From Commensalibacter intestini A911 (GTDB lineage Bacteria; Pseudomonadota; Alphaproteobacteria; Acetobacterales; Acetobacteraceae): a stretch of DNA of 64,000 nucleotides. Every line of letters begins with the position of its first letter. Within the stretch, counting starts at the first letter, position 1. Positions 26,267 to 35,550 of the stretch are shown in pieces. Position numbers and translations under genes: made by a program. The stretch is taken from positions 310,001-374,000 of the forward strand of contig NZ_AGFR01000009.1 of the NCBI RefSeq assembly GCF_000231445.1. Reading direction: 5' to 3'. The notes beneath the pieces were generated by a model. That model was not told the origin of the DNA. It worked only from the letters and a program-made list of their open reading frames with translations, and ran no database searches.

Positions 26267-29200
26267 ATGGTTCAGATCAGTCGATGGAAAAAATTATTAT
26301 TAAGCACCATGCTCGCACAGGTTGGAGCTATTGGTTATGGGATGATCTTTACCCCTGTATTGGCAGAGGAAGACAGTAAACCTGCACAAGAGGCTGTGAA
26401 ATCTCCGACAAAAGAACAAGCTTTAATGCGTTATCCAACGTTACATGGGGATAAGATTGCTTTTGTTGCGCGTGGTGATGTATGGGAAGTGCCTAAAGAA
26501 GGTGGTGTTGCACGGCGTTTGACTGCGGATACGGGTGAAGATGTGATGCCTCGTTTTTCTCCTGATGGAAAGTGGTTGGCATTTACGGCGAGTTATCAAG
26601 GAAATAGAGATGTTTACGTCATGCCTGCGAATGGTGGTGAGGTTAAACGGTTAACCTATCATTCTGATGTCGTTGCCTCTGCTCCAGAGCGGTGGGGCCC
26701 TGATAATATGGTGGTGACGTGGACACCAGATTCCAAAGAAATCGTCTTTTTATCTCGCAGAAATGCGTGGAACAGTTGGATGAGCCTTCCTTTTACGGTT
26801 TCTATTGACGGAGGGTTGCCTCAGCAACTTCCATTGGATCGTTCTGGATTTATCAGTTACGGCCCTTCTGGAAAAGATATTGCTTATACTCGTATTTACC
26901 GTGATTTTCGCACATGGAAGCGTTATGATGGCGGACTGGCCCAAGATGTTTATACCTATAATTTTGATACAAAGAAACTAGAGCAAATTACGCATTGGAA
27001 AGGCACGGATACTATTCCAATGTGGTATCAGAATAGGATTTACTTCTTGTCTGATAGAGATTCAAATCGTCGTTTAAATCTGTGGGTATATGATAAAGCA
27101 ACAGGTCAGACAAAAGAAGTTACCCATTTCACAGATTATGATATTGATTTCCCTTCATTGGGAGATAATGGAATTGTTTTCCAACAAGGTGGAAAACTAT
27201 ATCTGTTGGACTTACCATCTGAGAAGTTGCATGAGGTTTCTGTAACCGTTCCAGATGATGGCACCAGAACAATGCCTCGTTATGTGAATGTTTCTGATTC
27301 TATTCGTAAAATTGATCCTGCTCAACAACCAGATTTTACTTTATCTCCTAGTGGAAAACGAGCGGCTTTTGCTGCCAGAGGAAATATCTTTACGGTGCCT
27401 GTTGAGCATGGGGCTATTCGTAATTTAATCTACTCTAGTGATGTTGATGCTGACCATCCTGTATGGTCTCCTGATGGCAAATGGATTGCTTATACAACGG
27501 ATCGTAATGGTGAACAAAATATTGCTATTCGTCCGTCTGTCGGTGGGGAAGAAAAAATCTTAACAGATTTTAAAACGGGATATTATTATGCGCCACGTTT
27601 TTCACCCAATGGTAAAAAAATAGCCTTTTCTGATGGCAATCATAATTTATGGTTAATGGATAGCAATGGCGATAATCTTAAGAAAATTGCTGTTGATGAG
27701 AATGCAGAGATTCATGATTTTAGTTTTTCCCCTGATAGCAAATGGATTGCGTATAGTTTAACTCAACCAAATCAACAACGCGCTCTGTGGGCCTATAATA
27801 TTGATCAAAAAATGCCTGCAAGGTTAACGTCTGGGCAAAATAATGATTATTTACCTGTATTTTCTCCTGATGGTAAATATTTGTATTTTGCATCTAACCG
27901 TTATGAAAATACGGTGTTTGCCGATAATGAAATGAATGCGTTAACAGTTAAAAGTGCTGGGATTTATATCGCAACATTAGATAAAGATACGCCTTCACCT
28001 TTTGCTGTTCGTTCTGATGAAGGGCAATTACCACAAGAAGAAAAAGCTAAGTCAGCAGATCAAGTCAATCCAGCAGATAAAGATAAAAAAGCATCTACAC
28101 CAGCAGTGAAAATTGATTTTAAGAATTTAGAACGACGGATTGTTCCTGTGCCGATGACGGGTGGTGAAATTACCGACATGCAGGCTGCGGGGGATAAGAT
28201 TTATTATTTATTATCTCCACCACAAACGATGTCTGGTGAGTTCTCTGGTGAAAAACCTGCAATGCATGTTTATGATTTGAAAGAGCGTAAAGATGCCGTG
28301 ATTGAGAAAGGAATTGATAATTACAGTCTCTCTTATGATGGCAGCAAGGTTCTCTATAATCAAAAAGATTCTTGGGTAGTTGCTGATGCCAAAGAAAAAC
28401 ATGCAGATGATAAAACCTTAGATGTTTCTTCTATGCGTACTCGCGTAGAGCCTCCCAAAGAATGGAAAGAAATGTTTGAAGATGCTTGGCGTTTACAACG
28501 TGATCTATTTGTAAACTCTCAAATGAATGGCCAAGATTGGCAAGCTGTGCATGATAAGTATGAAGCACTTATTCCTTTGGCAGGATCTCGTTCCGATGTG
28601 AATTATATTATTGGCCAAATGGTTGGTGAAATTGGAAATTCTCATACATATGTTGGTGGCGGAGATCAACAAGATCCTGTGAAAGCTGTTCCAACGGCTT
28701 TATTGGGGGTTGATTTTGCTTATGATGCACAAAAAGAGCGTTACTCATTGGCTAAAATTTATCAAGGGGATAATAGCCGTAAACAATATCGCAGTCCTTT
28801 GACCGAGCCTGGATTGAATATTCACGAAGGGGATTATTTACTTTCTGTGAATGGACAAGACGTCAAAGGAAATGTCAATCCATATCAATTCTTTGTTGGG
28901 GTTTCTAATCCTGTTCAGTTGTCTTTTGAAGACAAAGATACAGGCAAGGTCAAAACCGTTGAAGTGAATACGCTTAAAAATGAGCTTTCTTTGAAAGAAA
29001 GAGCATGGGTAGAGCATAATCGTCAGATGGTTGATCGTTTATCTCATGGTCGCATTGCTTATATTTATCTTTCCGATATGGAAGAATTAGGTATGCAGCA
29101 ATTTATTCGTCAGTTCTATTCTCAGCTTGATAAAGAGGCTGTGATTATTGATGATCGTTGGAATGGTGGTGGCTTTATTGATCAAATCTTGTTGGAAAGA

Positions 29201-29707
29201 TTACGACGGATCTTAGTTGGTATGACGACGAACCGTGAAAATATGCAAGCAACCTTGCCTCAACAATTAATTAACGGGCCTAAAGTGACCTTGATTAATC
29301 AGTATTCTGCTTCTGATGGAGATATTTTCCCTTATTACTTCCGTAAATATGGATTGGGTAAATTGATTGGTAAACGCACATGGGGTGGTGTTCGTGGTAT
29401 CCGCGGATATTGGCCTTTGCGTGATGGTGGATATATTACTATTCCAGAAGAAAGCCTATATGGATTGAACTCTGAATGGATTATCGAGAATTATGGGGTT
29501 AAACCAGATATTGAAGTTGAAAATACGCCAGCAGAGTTACAAGATGGTCATGATAAACAATTGGAAACAGCGGTTGATTACTTGATGAAAGAGCTGAAAG
29601 AACATCCTGTTTCTTTACCAGCGCCTCCAAGTTGGGATACTGCTTATCCTCCTCAAGGGGAGCCTTTTGCGAAAGATGTACCAGCAACAAAGCAAGAGTC
29701 TAAATAA
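26267..29707 (+). CDS. Tricorn-type protease homologue (S41 family), exported
   Basis: The 1146-residue protein has an N-terminal signal (about 1-35, ending VLAEE), two WD40-like beta-propellers with repeated 'FSPDGKWLAF/ WSPDGKWIAY' motifs (about 60-640), then a PDZ domain (LGVDFAYD...LLSVNGQDV, about 800-890) and an S41 catalytic core with H in IGNSHTYVGG and nucleophile S-D in YSASDGDIFPYYF. This is the tricorn protease order. It degrades peptides, probably in the periplasm given the signal. The start ATG at 26267 follows AAGGAGAAAAC. A terminator follows at 29731. Confidence 0.93.
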   Translation: MVQISRWKKLLLSTMLAQVGAIGYGMIFTPVLAEEDSKPAQEAVKSPTKEQALMRYPTLHGDKIAFVARGDVWEVPKEGGVARRLTADTGEDVMPRFSPDGKWLAFTASYQGNRDVYVMPANGGEVKRLTYHSDVVASAPERWGPDNMVVTWTPDSKEIVFLSRRNAWNSWMSLPFTVSIDGGLPQQLPLDRSGFISYGPSGKDIAYTRIYRDFRTWKRYDGGLAQDVYTYNFDTKKLEQITHWKGTDTIPMWYQNRIYFLSDRDSNRRLNLWVYDKATGQTKEVTHFTDYDIDFPSLGDNGIVFQQGGKLYLLDLPSEKLHEVSVTVPDDGTRTMPRYVNVSDSIRKIDPAQQPDFTLSPSGKRAAFAARGNIFTVPVEHGAIRNLIYSSDVDADHPVWSPDGKWIAYTTDRNGEQNIAIRPSVGGEEKILTDFKTGYYYAPRFSPNGKKIAFSDGNHNLWLMDSNGDNLKKIAVDENAEIHDFSFSPDSKWIAYSLTQPNQQRALWAYNIDQKMPARLTSGQNNDYLPVFSPDGKYLYFASNRYENTVFADNEMNALTVKSAGIYIATLDKDTPSPFAVRSDEGQLPQEEKAKSADQVNPADKDKKASTPAVKIDFKNLERRIVPVPMTGGEITDMQAAGDKIYYLLSPPQTMSGEFSGEKPAMHVYDLKERKDAVIEKGIDNYSLSYDGSKVLYNQKDSWVVADAKEKHADDKTLDVSSMRTRVEPPKEWKEMFEDAWRLQRDLFVNSQMNGQDWQAVHDKYEALIPLAGSRSDVNYIIGQMVGEIGNSHTYVGGGDQQDPVKAVPTALLGVDFAYDAQKERYSLAKIYQGDNSRKQYRSPLTEPGLNIHEGDYLLSVNGQDVKGNVNPYQFFVGVSNPVQLSFEDKDTGKVKTVEVNTLKNELSLKERAWVEHNRQMVDRLSHGRIAYIYLSDMEELGMQQFIRQFYSQLDKEAVIIDDRWNGGGFIDQILLERLRRILVGMTTNRENMQATLPQQLINGPKVTLINQYSASDGDIFPYYFRKYGLGKLIGKRTWGGVRGIRGYWPLRDGGYITIPEESLYGLNSEWIIENYGVKPDIEVENTPAELQDGHDKQLETAVDYLMKELKEHPVSLPAPPSWDTAYPPQGEPFAKDVPATKQESK

Positions 29708-29730
29708 GAATTAATTGCTTATTAAATAAA

Positions 29731-29760
29731 AAAGGCACCTGAAATGAGGTGCCTTTTTTA
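29731..29760 (+). terminator. Rho-independent terminator after the tricorn-type gene
   Basis: AAAGGCACCT (29731-29740) and AGGTGCCTTT (29747-29756) pair perfectly with a 6-base loop and a following T-run. Confidence 0.9.
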
Positions 29761-29848
29761 TGTATTTTTATTGTTAATAAAAAATAGATTATTTTATCTT
29801 TGTAATAGTGGAAAATATATTAACTTTTTCGTAGAGAATAATAAATTT

Positions 29849-30371
29849 TTATGGAAATAAATTTGGAGAACAATAATGTAAGAGTATGTATAGAACACTT
29901 GTGGTTACTATCCCATCAGATATTGGTATTATATAATACCACCTTTCGCTTTTCTTAGTTTTATCTAAGTGCGTATATATATTCTTGATTATGTATGTAA
30001 CGGCTGAGATGATAGCGATAAAAAAAAGTACCATATGTTATTGTAACTAGATTATAGGATAGCGTGCTATTAATAGGTATATGCTTTATGGCACAGAACA
30101 CAATCAGGATAAAAGGTATTGTCGATAAATATACGCGTAAGTTTTTATTTGTTTGCATCTTGCGTGTTACAATGAATAAGGTTACCCAAAGCAAAATCAT
30201 GCATATTAAAAATAATGTTACAATATAACGTGCATCGTTTTGTGGTGTTTCTTCGACTAGGTAACAGGCTCGTTCTGTTATTATTATCATGAAAATAAAT
30301 AATGTACAGATTATTGCTAGTGGGCTTTCTTGATGTGTAAGTTGATTGCTATTAGCATTAGAATGGTCCAT
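29849..30371 (-). pseudogene. Small integral membrane protein, split at an A8 run
   Basis: The first frame (30371 downward) gives about 115 residues with three hydrophobic helices (PLAIICTLFIFMIII, YIVTLFLICMILLWV, STIPFILIVFC) and then drifts into YRYHLSRYIH. One base change in the A8 run (30020-30027) joins it to the second frame FIAIISAVTYIIKNIYTHL, with a fourth helix and the ending SDGIVTTSVLYILLHY. The joined product is a four-helix protein of about 173 residues. I do not recognise the family. It is either a pseudogene or a homopolymer sequencing error. Confidence 0.65.
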
Positions 30372-30473
30372 TTTTTGTTTTATCTTTATGATTGTTAAAA
30401 CGTGTGAACAATAAGATATTTTTTAAAGGTAAATGATAAAGAAATTTATCTTTATTATATAATCCCATAAATT

Positions 30474-30836
30474 CTATAATAACGGTAAATGCGGAACAAA
30501 AATCACATGATAACCATCTGCAAGGCTGCAATGATCTGTTTTTATACCATTTTGAATAGGGCATTGATACCAACGATGATTGGTTAAAAACATGGCAAAG
30601 CCGTCTTCTTGTTTACATTTATTGGTTAAGTCACCATTTGCAACGTTACATTTTTTATATTGATCTTTTTCTTTGACAAAATAATATCCATCAGCAGGAT
30701 CGCAGTTAATCGTCGCAACTCCTTTTTGAATCCAACATCTTTTATAATTGGCATATGCAGACGAGGCCCCTATAAGGCTAGAGAAACTAACCCCGATAAG
30801 GGTCAATAAGGCGAAACGATTAATAGGCATACCCAT
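30474..30836 (-). CDS. Exported protein with three paired-cysteine repeats
   Basis: The 120-residue protein has a signal peptide (about 1-29, ending SAYAN) and then three repeats of about 30 residues: YKRCWIQKGVATINCDPADGYYF, YKKCNVANGDLTNKCKQEDGF and YQCPIQNGIKTDHCSLADGYH, each with two cysteines 9-10 residues apart and a DG(Y/F) end, so up to three disulfides. I do not recognise the family. Such compact repeats suggest an extracytoplasmic binding or structural role. Ribosome binding site AGGAAATATAA precedes the ATG. It stands alone. Confidence 0.65.
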   Translation of the reverse strand: MGMPINRFALLTLIGVSFSSLIGASSAYANYKRCWIQKGVATINCDPADGYYFVKEKDQYKKCNVANGDLTNKCKQEDGFAMFLTNHRWYQCPIQNGIKTDHCSLADGYHVIFVPHLPLL

Positions 30837-30946
30837 TTATATTTCCTATATTAGGATAGAAGTAAAGAATGATATTGTTTTCGTGGAATAAGATAGCTTA
30901 GGATGCAAAAGGAATAAATTCTTTTTTATAGGTAAAGGATAAAAAA

Positions 30947-31417
30947 GTGCAAAAATTTTGTAAAATGACAATGATGACTTCGATGGTAATGGTTGGCATG
31001 ATGGTAAGTGGTCTTTCTGCTTATGCGATTAGTGTTCAAAGCTCTATTCCAAAAGCAAACCAAACGTTACAAGCTGGTAATCAAGAAATTATGGTTAAAT
31101 ATGATCATGATTTTAATCAGTTTCGAAGCAGATTATTATTGGTGGGTGAAACAGGGGAGCCGATTTTAATTCCTGCAACTGTTTCTTTGGATCACACGGA
31201 GGTCAAAACAACTTATCCGCTCAAAGCTGGGAAATATCAATTACAATGGCAAATTTGGACATGGAAAGGTGAAGAGAGTTCTGGTTCAATACCGTTTAAG
31301 GTTGTTGGAACTGCAGCTGCACCTGTAGGCGATCACTCTGCTGCTAATTTAAGCCCAGCACCTGCAACGAATGGGCAGAGTGGTAATGCCAACGCAAAGC
31401 AAGCACCAAGTAATTGA
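30947..31417 (+). CDS. copC: CopC-domain periplasmic protein
   Basis: A 156-residue protein starting at GTG (30947) with a signal peptide ending SAYA, then the CopC beta-sandwich: SSIPKANQTLQAGNQEIMVKYDHDFN and YPLKAGKYQLQWQIWTWKGEESSG. CopC binds copper in the periplasm. The mature N-terminus begins ISVQS rather than the usual histidine that takes part in Cu(II) binding, so copper binding may be reduced or different. A Pro/Ala/Asn-rich tail follows. Its 3' end overlaps ccmB on the other strand by 85 bases. Confidence 0.8.
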   Translation: MQKFCKMTMMTSMVMVGMMVSGLSAYAISVQSSIPKANQTLQAGNQEIMVKYDHDFNQFRSRLLLVGETGEPILIPATVSLDHTEVKTTYPLKAGKYQLQWQIWTWKGEESSGSIPFKVVGTAAAPVGDHSAANLSPAPATNGQSGNANAKQAPSN

Positions 31418-31998
31418 AGATGAGGCATATAGTTCAGGGCATGTAACTGTGCGTCAGTAATCATAGCCCCGAAAATTAAAACAGGTGTCAGTAAAGGGAA
31501 GGTTAGTAAAGGAAGCAAAAAAGCGTTCCTTCTCGCTCCTAGAGCGATACAGGTTGCCATCCCACCTAGTAGAGATAAGCAGGCTGTACCGACCATAAGG
31601 CTTAGGATAAAGAGCGGAATAGCGTGATAAGGAAAGTTAAACATTAAAGCGAGGGGAATGCTAGCAATAAGCAGAGGGATCCCTGTTGTTAGCCAATGTC
31701 CAACCATTTTTGCGAGTGCTAAACCATAAGGGGGAAGGCCTAGCAATAAGAGTTGCTCCAAAGATCCATCTTCATATTCATGATTAAATAAACGCTCTAT
31801 AGGAAGTAATGCGGCAAGTAGAACGCATACCCATAGAATTCCTGGGGCGATTTGGCGTAATAATTGAGGCTCTGGCCCCAAAGCTAGAGGAAATAAAGAG
31901 GCCGTTAGAATAAAGAATAAAATTGTGCCTAGGCTATCTGTGCTGTATCGGAGAGATAGTTGGATTTCTCGGCGAATAAAGAGGAAAAAAATACGCAT
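31333..31998 (-). CDS. ccmB: Heme exporter membrane protein CcmB
   Basis: The 221-residue protein has six hydrophobic helices and the CcmB start MRIFFLFIRREIQLSLR, with the LPIERLFNHEYEDGSLEQLLL segment typical of the family. It is the permease of the CcmAB transporter needed for cytochrome c maturation (release of CcmE-heme). It starts one base after the ccmA stop. Its last 28 codons overlap copC on the opposite strand. Length is normal. Other ccm genes are not in the window. Confidence 0.93.
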   Translation of the reverse strand: MRIFFLFIRREIQLSLRYSTDSLGTILFFILTASLFPLALGPEPQLLRQIAPGILWVCVLLAALLPIERLFNHEYEDGSLEQLLLLGLPPYGLALAKMVGHWLTTGIPLLIASIPLALMFNFPYHAIPLFILSLMVGTACLSLLGGMATCIALGARRNAFLLPLLTFPLLTPVLIFGAMITDAQLHALNYMPHLQLLGACFALALPLCPFVAGAGLKLAAE

Positions 31999-31999
31999 T

Positions 32000-32641
32000 T
32001 TATAACGCTGATGCCATGGATGTCGGTGGAGTTAAATGTAGAACTTTACTATTTTGTAAAGGAAGAGGCACATGAGTTGTGGTAATGATCATACCACCTT
32101 GCTGATTGAAATTCTCAAAGATACACCCTAGCTGCTGAATAGTTTCTTGATCTAGTCCCACTGAAGGTTCGTCCAGTAACCATAATTGTGCAGGTTTCAA
32201 TAAAATTCTAGCCAGAGCCGTGCGTCGTTTTTGACCTGCAGATAACATACGCGTTGGAATATCTGCCATATGGGTTAAATTAACGGTTTTTAAAGCAGCA
32301 TAAAGGTCTGTTTTATAAATCTGACTAGTTAGTTGTAAATTTTCTTTGACCGTTAAAGCGGGCTTTAGAGAATCTTGATGGCTTAACCAAGCAATATTTT
32401 GGCTGTGTTCATAAGAATATTCTGCAATATTTTGGTTATTCCAAGTAATTTGACCTGCATCAACAGATCGTAATCCAGCTAAGAGGCGAAGTAATGTGCT
32501 TTTTCCTGCGCCATTAGGGCCTTTGATAATCAGAGACTCGCCAGAGGATAGAGAAAAGTTAACTTTTTTTAAAACGAGTTTTTCCCCACGAAAAGCACTG
32601 ATGTTCGTCACAGATAAGAGATTATCAGATATCGGTTCCAG
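32000..32641 (-). CDS. ccmA: Heme exporter ATP-binding protein CcmA
   Basis: An ABC ATPase with Walker A KGPNGAGKSTLLRLLAG, signature MLSAGQKRRTALAR and Walker B LWLLDEPSVGLD. The first canonical start is GTG at 32611 (203 residues), but this cuts off the usual first strand. Upstream in frame the codons for EPISDNLLSV continue the normal CcmA N-terminus, from a CTG at 32641 preceded by AAAAGGATGTAAAG, a good ribosome binding site. I give the longer form; the CTG start is an inference. It is coupled to ccmB one base downstream and powers the CcmAB complex. Confidence 0.85.
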   Translation of the reverse strand: MEPISDNLLSVTNISAFRGEKLVLKKVNFSLSSGESLIIKGPNGAGKSTLLRLLAGLRSVDAGQITWNNQNIAEYSYEHSQNIAWLSHQDSLKPALTVKENLQLTSQIYKTDLYAALKTVNLTHMADIPTRMLSAGQKRRTALARILLKPAQLWLLDEPSVGLDQETIQQLGCIFENFNQQGGMIITTTHVPLPLQNSKVLHLTPPTSMASAL

Positions 32642-32808
32642 TGCTTTACATCCTTTTTATGCTTAGTACACACGTAAGTGAAAAAACAAAGTGGTTCTCA
32701 TAATTGCTTTTATGCGATTCGAGATATAAAAACTATAAGGTAATCGAAAATTTTGATAAATAATATATTAATAGTTCAGAAATAAAATATACGAATAAGG
32801 ATGCCATT

Positions 32809-35496
32809 ATGAAACTCATTGGCCAAGATAGTTTAAAAACTTGTCGCACTTTAGATGTGGATGGAAAAAGCTATCATTATTTTTCACTTCCTGAAGCAGA
32901 AAAACAAATAGGCTCAGTAAAACATTTACCTCATACATTAAAAGTATTGTTGGAAAATATTTTGCGCTTTGAAAATGGTCATGCTTTCACGGTTGATAAT
33001 GCGAAGTCAGTTGTTGGATGGCTTAAAAATCGTCACAGTGATTCCGAAGTTCCATTTCGTCCAGCTCGTATTTTAATGCAAGATTTCACGGGCGTTCCAG
33101 CGGTTGTTGATTTAGCTGCGATGCGAGAAGGAATGATCAGCTTAAAAGGTGATCCACAAAAAGTTAATCCTTTAATTCCTGTAAATTTAGTGATCGATCA
33201 CTCTGTGATGGTTGATTATGCAGGTTCTTCAACAGCGTTAACGCAAAATATTACGTTGGAATTTGAACGGAATGCAGAGCGTTATGCATTTTTACGTTGG
33301 GGACAAGAAGCATTTAAAGGCTTTTCTGTTGTGCCTCCTGATACTGGGATTTGTCATCAAGTCAATTTGGAGCATATTGCTAAAGTCGTTTGGCATAATG
33401 AGGAAGACGGTAAGACTTATGCTTATCCAGATACTTTATATGGAACAGATTCCCATACAACGATGATTAATGGTCTTGGCGTATTGGGTTGGGGCGTTGG
33501 TGGTATTGAAGCCGAAGCAGCTATGTTAGGGCAACCGATTACCATGTTAATTCCTGATGTGATTGGGTTTAAATTAACAGGAAAATTGGCCGCTGGTGTA
33601 ACCGCAACGGACTTGGTTTTAAAAGTTACCGAAATGTTGCGTAAAAAAGGTGTGGTTGGTAAATTTGTTGAGTTCTTTGGTCCAGCTTTGGATCATTTGC
33701 CATTATATACTCGTGCAACTATTGCAAATATGGCACCTGAATATGGGGCAACGTGTGGGTTCTTCCCAGTTGATCAACAGGCATTAGATTATTTACGTCT
33801 AACAGGGCGTGATGAACATCAAATTAAACTGGTTGAAGCTTATCTTAAAGCTCAGGGTATGTTCCGTGATGCAAGTAGTGTTGATCCTGAATTTACAGAT
33901 ACATTAGAGTTAGATATTGGCACCGTTGTTCCTTCTATTTCTGGACCTCGTCGCCCTCAAGATCGTATTGATTTGGCGAAAGCAACTTCAGCTTTTGAAA
34001 AAGAATTGGTTGATGGATTCCATGTGACCGCAGATCAAGATAAATCTTATCCTGTTGCTAATGCAGATTATGAATTAGAACATGGCTCTGTAGTCATTGC
34101 AGCGATTACGTCTTGTACTAATACATCCAATGCTGAAGTGATGATGGCTGCAGGTTTATTAGCAAAGAAAGCCCATGCTTTGGGGTTAACGCGTAAACCT
34201 TGGGTGAAAACTTCATTAGCACCAGGTTCCAAAGTGGCTACTGAATATCTGCAAAATGCAGGGTTAATTGAACCTTTGAATGCATTAGGGTTTAATATCG
34301 TTGGCTATGGTTGTACCACATGTATTGGGAATTCAGGCCCTTTAACGGATGATATCATTGATACGATTGAAAATAATAAATTGGTTGGAACAGCAGTTCT
34401 TTCTGGTAATCGTAACTTTGAGGGGCGTATTTCTCCGAATGTTCGTGCAAATTATCTTGCTAGCCCTCCATTAGTTGTTGCTTATGCAATTTTGGGAACC
34501 TTGCGTAAAGATATTACCAAAGTTGCGTTAGGTGTTTCTAAAGATGGTAAAGAAATTTATTTAAAAGATATCTGGCCATCAGCAAAAGAGATCTCTGATG
34601 CAATGGCTTCTTCGATTACTCAAGGTGAGTTCCTTAAAGGGTATGATCACGTTGAGAAAGGCCCTAAAGAATGGCAAGCATTGGCTGTGGCAACAGGTTC
34701 ACAAACTTATGGTTGGGATGATAAATCAACGTATGTTCGTAACCCACCTTATTTCGAGGGTATGGGTAAAGAGGCACCAGCTCATCGTTCAGATATTAAG
34801 GGCGCAAGAGTATTAGCACTCTTGGCTGATAACGTAACAACAGATCATATTTCTCCAGCGGGTTCTATTCGTAAAGACTCTCCAGCAGGACGTTACTTGA
34901 CAGAAAATGGGGTTAAAGTAGAAGACTTTAACTCTTATGGTTCTCGTCGTGGTAACCATGAAGTGATGATGCGTGGTACATTTGCGAATATTCGTATTCG
35001 CAATGAGATGGTTCCTGGTGTTGAGGGCGGTTATACGAAACATTATCCAGATGGCAAAGAAGGTGCGATTTATGATGTTGCTATGCAATATCAGCAAGAA
35101 AAGACACCTTTGGTTGTGTTTGGTGGTAAAGAATATGGTATGGGTTCTTCTCGTGACTGGGCAGCTAAAGGAACTAATCTTTTAGGAGTTAAAGCCGTAG
35201 TTGCAGAAAGCTTTGAACGTATTCACCGTTCAAACCTTGTTGGAATGGGTGTGTTACCTTTGTTGTTTGAGGAGGGCACAACACGTCAAACATTGAACCT
35301 TAAAGGGGATGAGCAAATCGATATTATTGGTATTGAAACCTTGAAAGCACGTCAAAAAATGACAATGCGTATTCATCGTACTGATGGTTCGACACAAGAG
35401 GTTCCTTTAATCTGTCGTGTAGATACTCAAGAAGAGGTTGAGTATTACCGTCATGGTGGTATTTTACCTTATGTTCTTCGCTTGATGGCAGATTAA
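32809..35496 (+). CDS. acnA: Aconitate hydratase
   Basis: The 895-residue enzyme matches AcnA/IRP1-type aconitases: cluster cysteines in ITSCTNTSN and GCTTCIGNSG, and the active-site segment GSSRDWAAKGTNLLG. It interconverts citrate and isocitrate in the TCA cycle with a [4Fe-4S] cluster. Length is normal and the frame is unbroken. The ATG follows AAGGATGCCATT. It is divergent from ccmAB and ends with a strong bidirectional terminator. It could also bind RNA when the cluster is lost, as some AcnA do. Confidence 0.96.
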   Translation: MKLIGQDSLKTCRTLDVDGKSYHYFSLPEAEKQIGSVKHLPHTLKVLLENILRFENGHAFTVDNAKSVVGWLKNRHSDSEVPFRPARILMQDFTGVPAVVDLAAMREGMISLKGDPQKVNPLIPVNLVIDHSVMVDYAGSSTALTQNITLEFERNAERYAFLRWGQEAFKGFSVVPPDTGICHQVNLEHIAKVVWHNEEDGKTYAYPDTLYGTDSHTTMINGLGVLGWGVGGIEAEAAMLGQPITMLIPDVIGFKLTGKLAAGVTATDLVLKVTEMLRKKGVVGKFVEFFGPALDHLPLYTRATIANMAPEYGATCGFFPVDQQALDYLRLTGRDEHQIKLVEAYLKAQGMFRDASSVDPEFTDTLELDIGTVVPSISGPRRPQDRIDLAKATSAFEKELVDGFHVTADQDKSYPVANADYELEHGSVVIAAITSCTNTSNAEVMMAAGLLAKKAHALGLTRKPWVKTSLAPGSKVATEYLQNAGLIEPLNALGFNIVGYGCTTCIGNSGPLTDDIIDTIENNKLVGTAVLSGNRNFEGRISPNVRANYLASPPLVVAYAILGTLRKDITKVALGVSKDGKEIYLKDIWPSAKEISDAMASSITQGEFLKGYDHVEKGPKEWQALAVATGSQTYGWDDKSTYVRNPPYFEGMGKEAPAHRSDIKGARVLALLADNVTTDHISPAGSIRKDSPAGRYLTENGVKVEDFNSYGSRRGNHEVMMRGTFANIRIRNEMVPGVEGGYTKHYPDGKEGAIYDVAMQYQQEKTPLVVFGGKEYGMGSSRDWAAKGTNLLGVKAVVAESFERIHRSNLVGMGVLPLLFEEGTTRQTLNLKGDEQIDIIGIETLKARQKMTMRIHRTDGSTQEVPLICRVDTQEEVEYYRHGGILPYVLRLMAD

Positions 35497-35516
35497 TATT
35501 TGTTGTGATAGATAAT

Positions 35517-35543
35517 AAAAAGGAGGCTTTAAGCCTCCTTTTT
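35517..35543. terminator. Bidirectional terminator between acnA and the hydrolase-TPR gene
   Basis: AAAAAGGAGGCTT and AAGCCTCCTTTTT form an almost perfect palindrome of 27 bases with terminal A and T runs, serving both convergent genes. Confidence 0.85.
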
Positions 35544-35550
35544 ATTGAGA

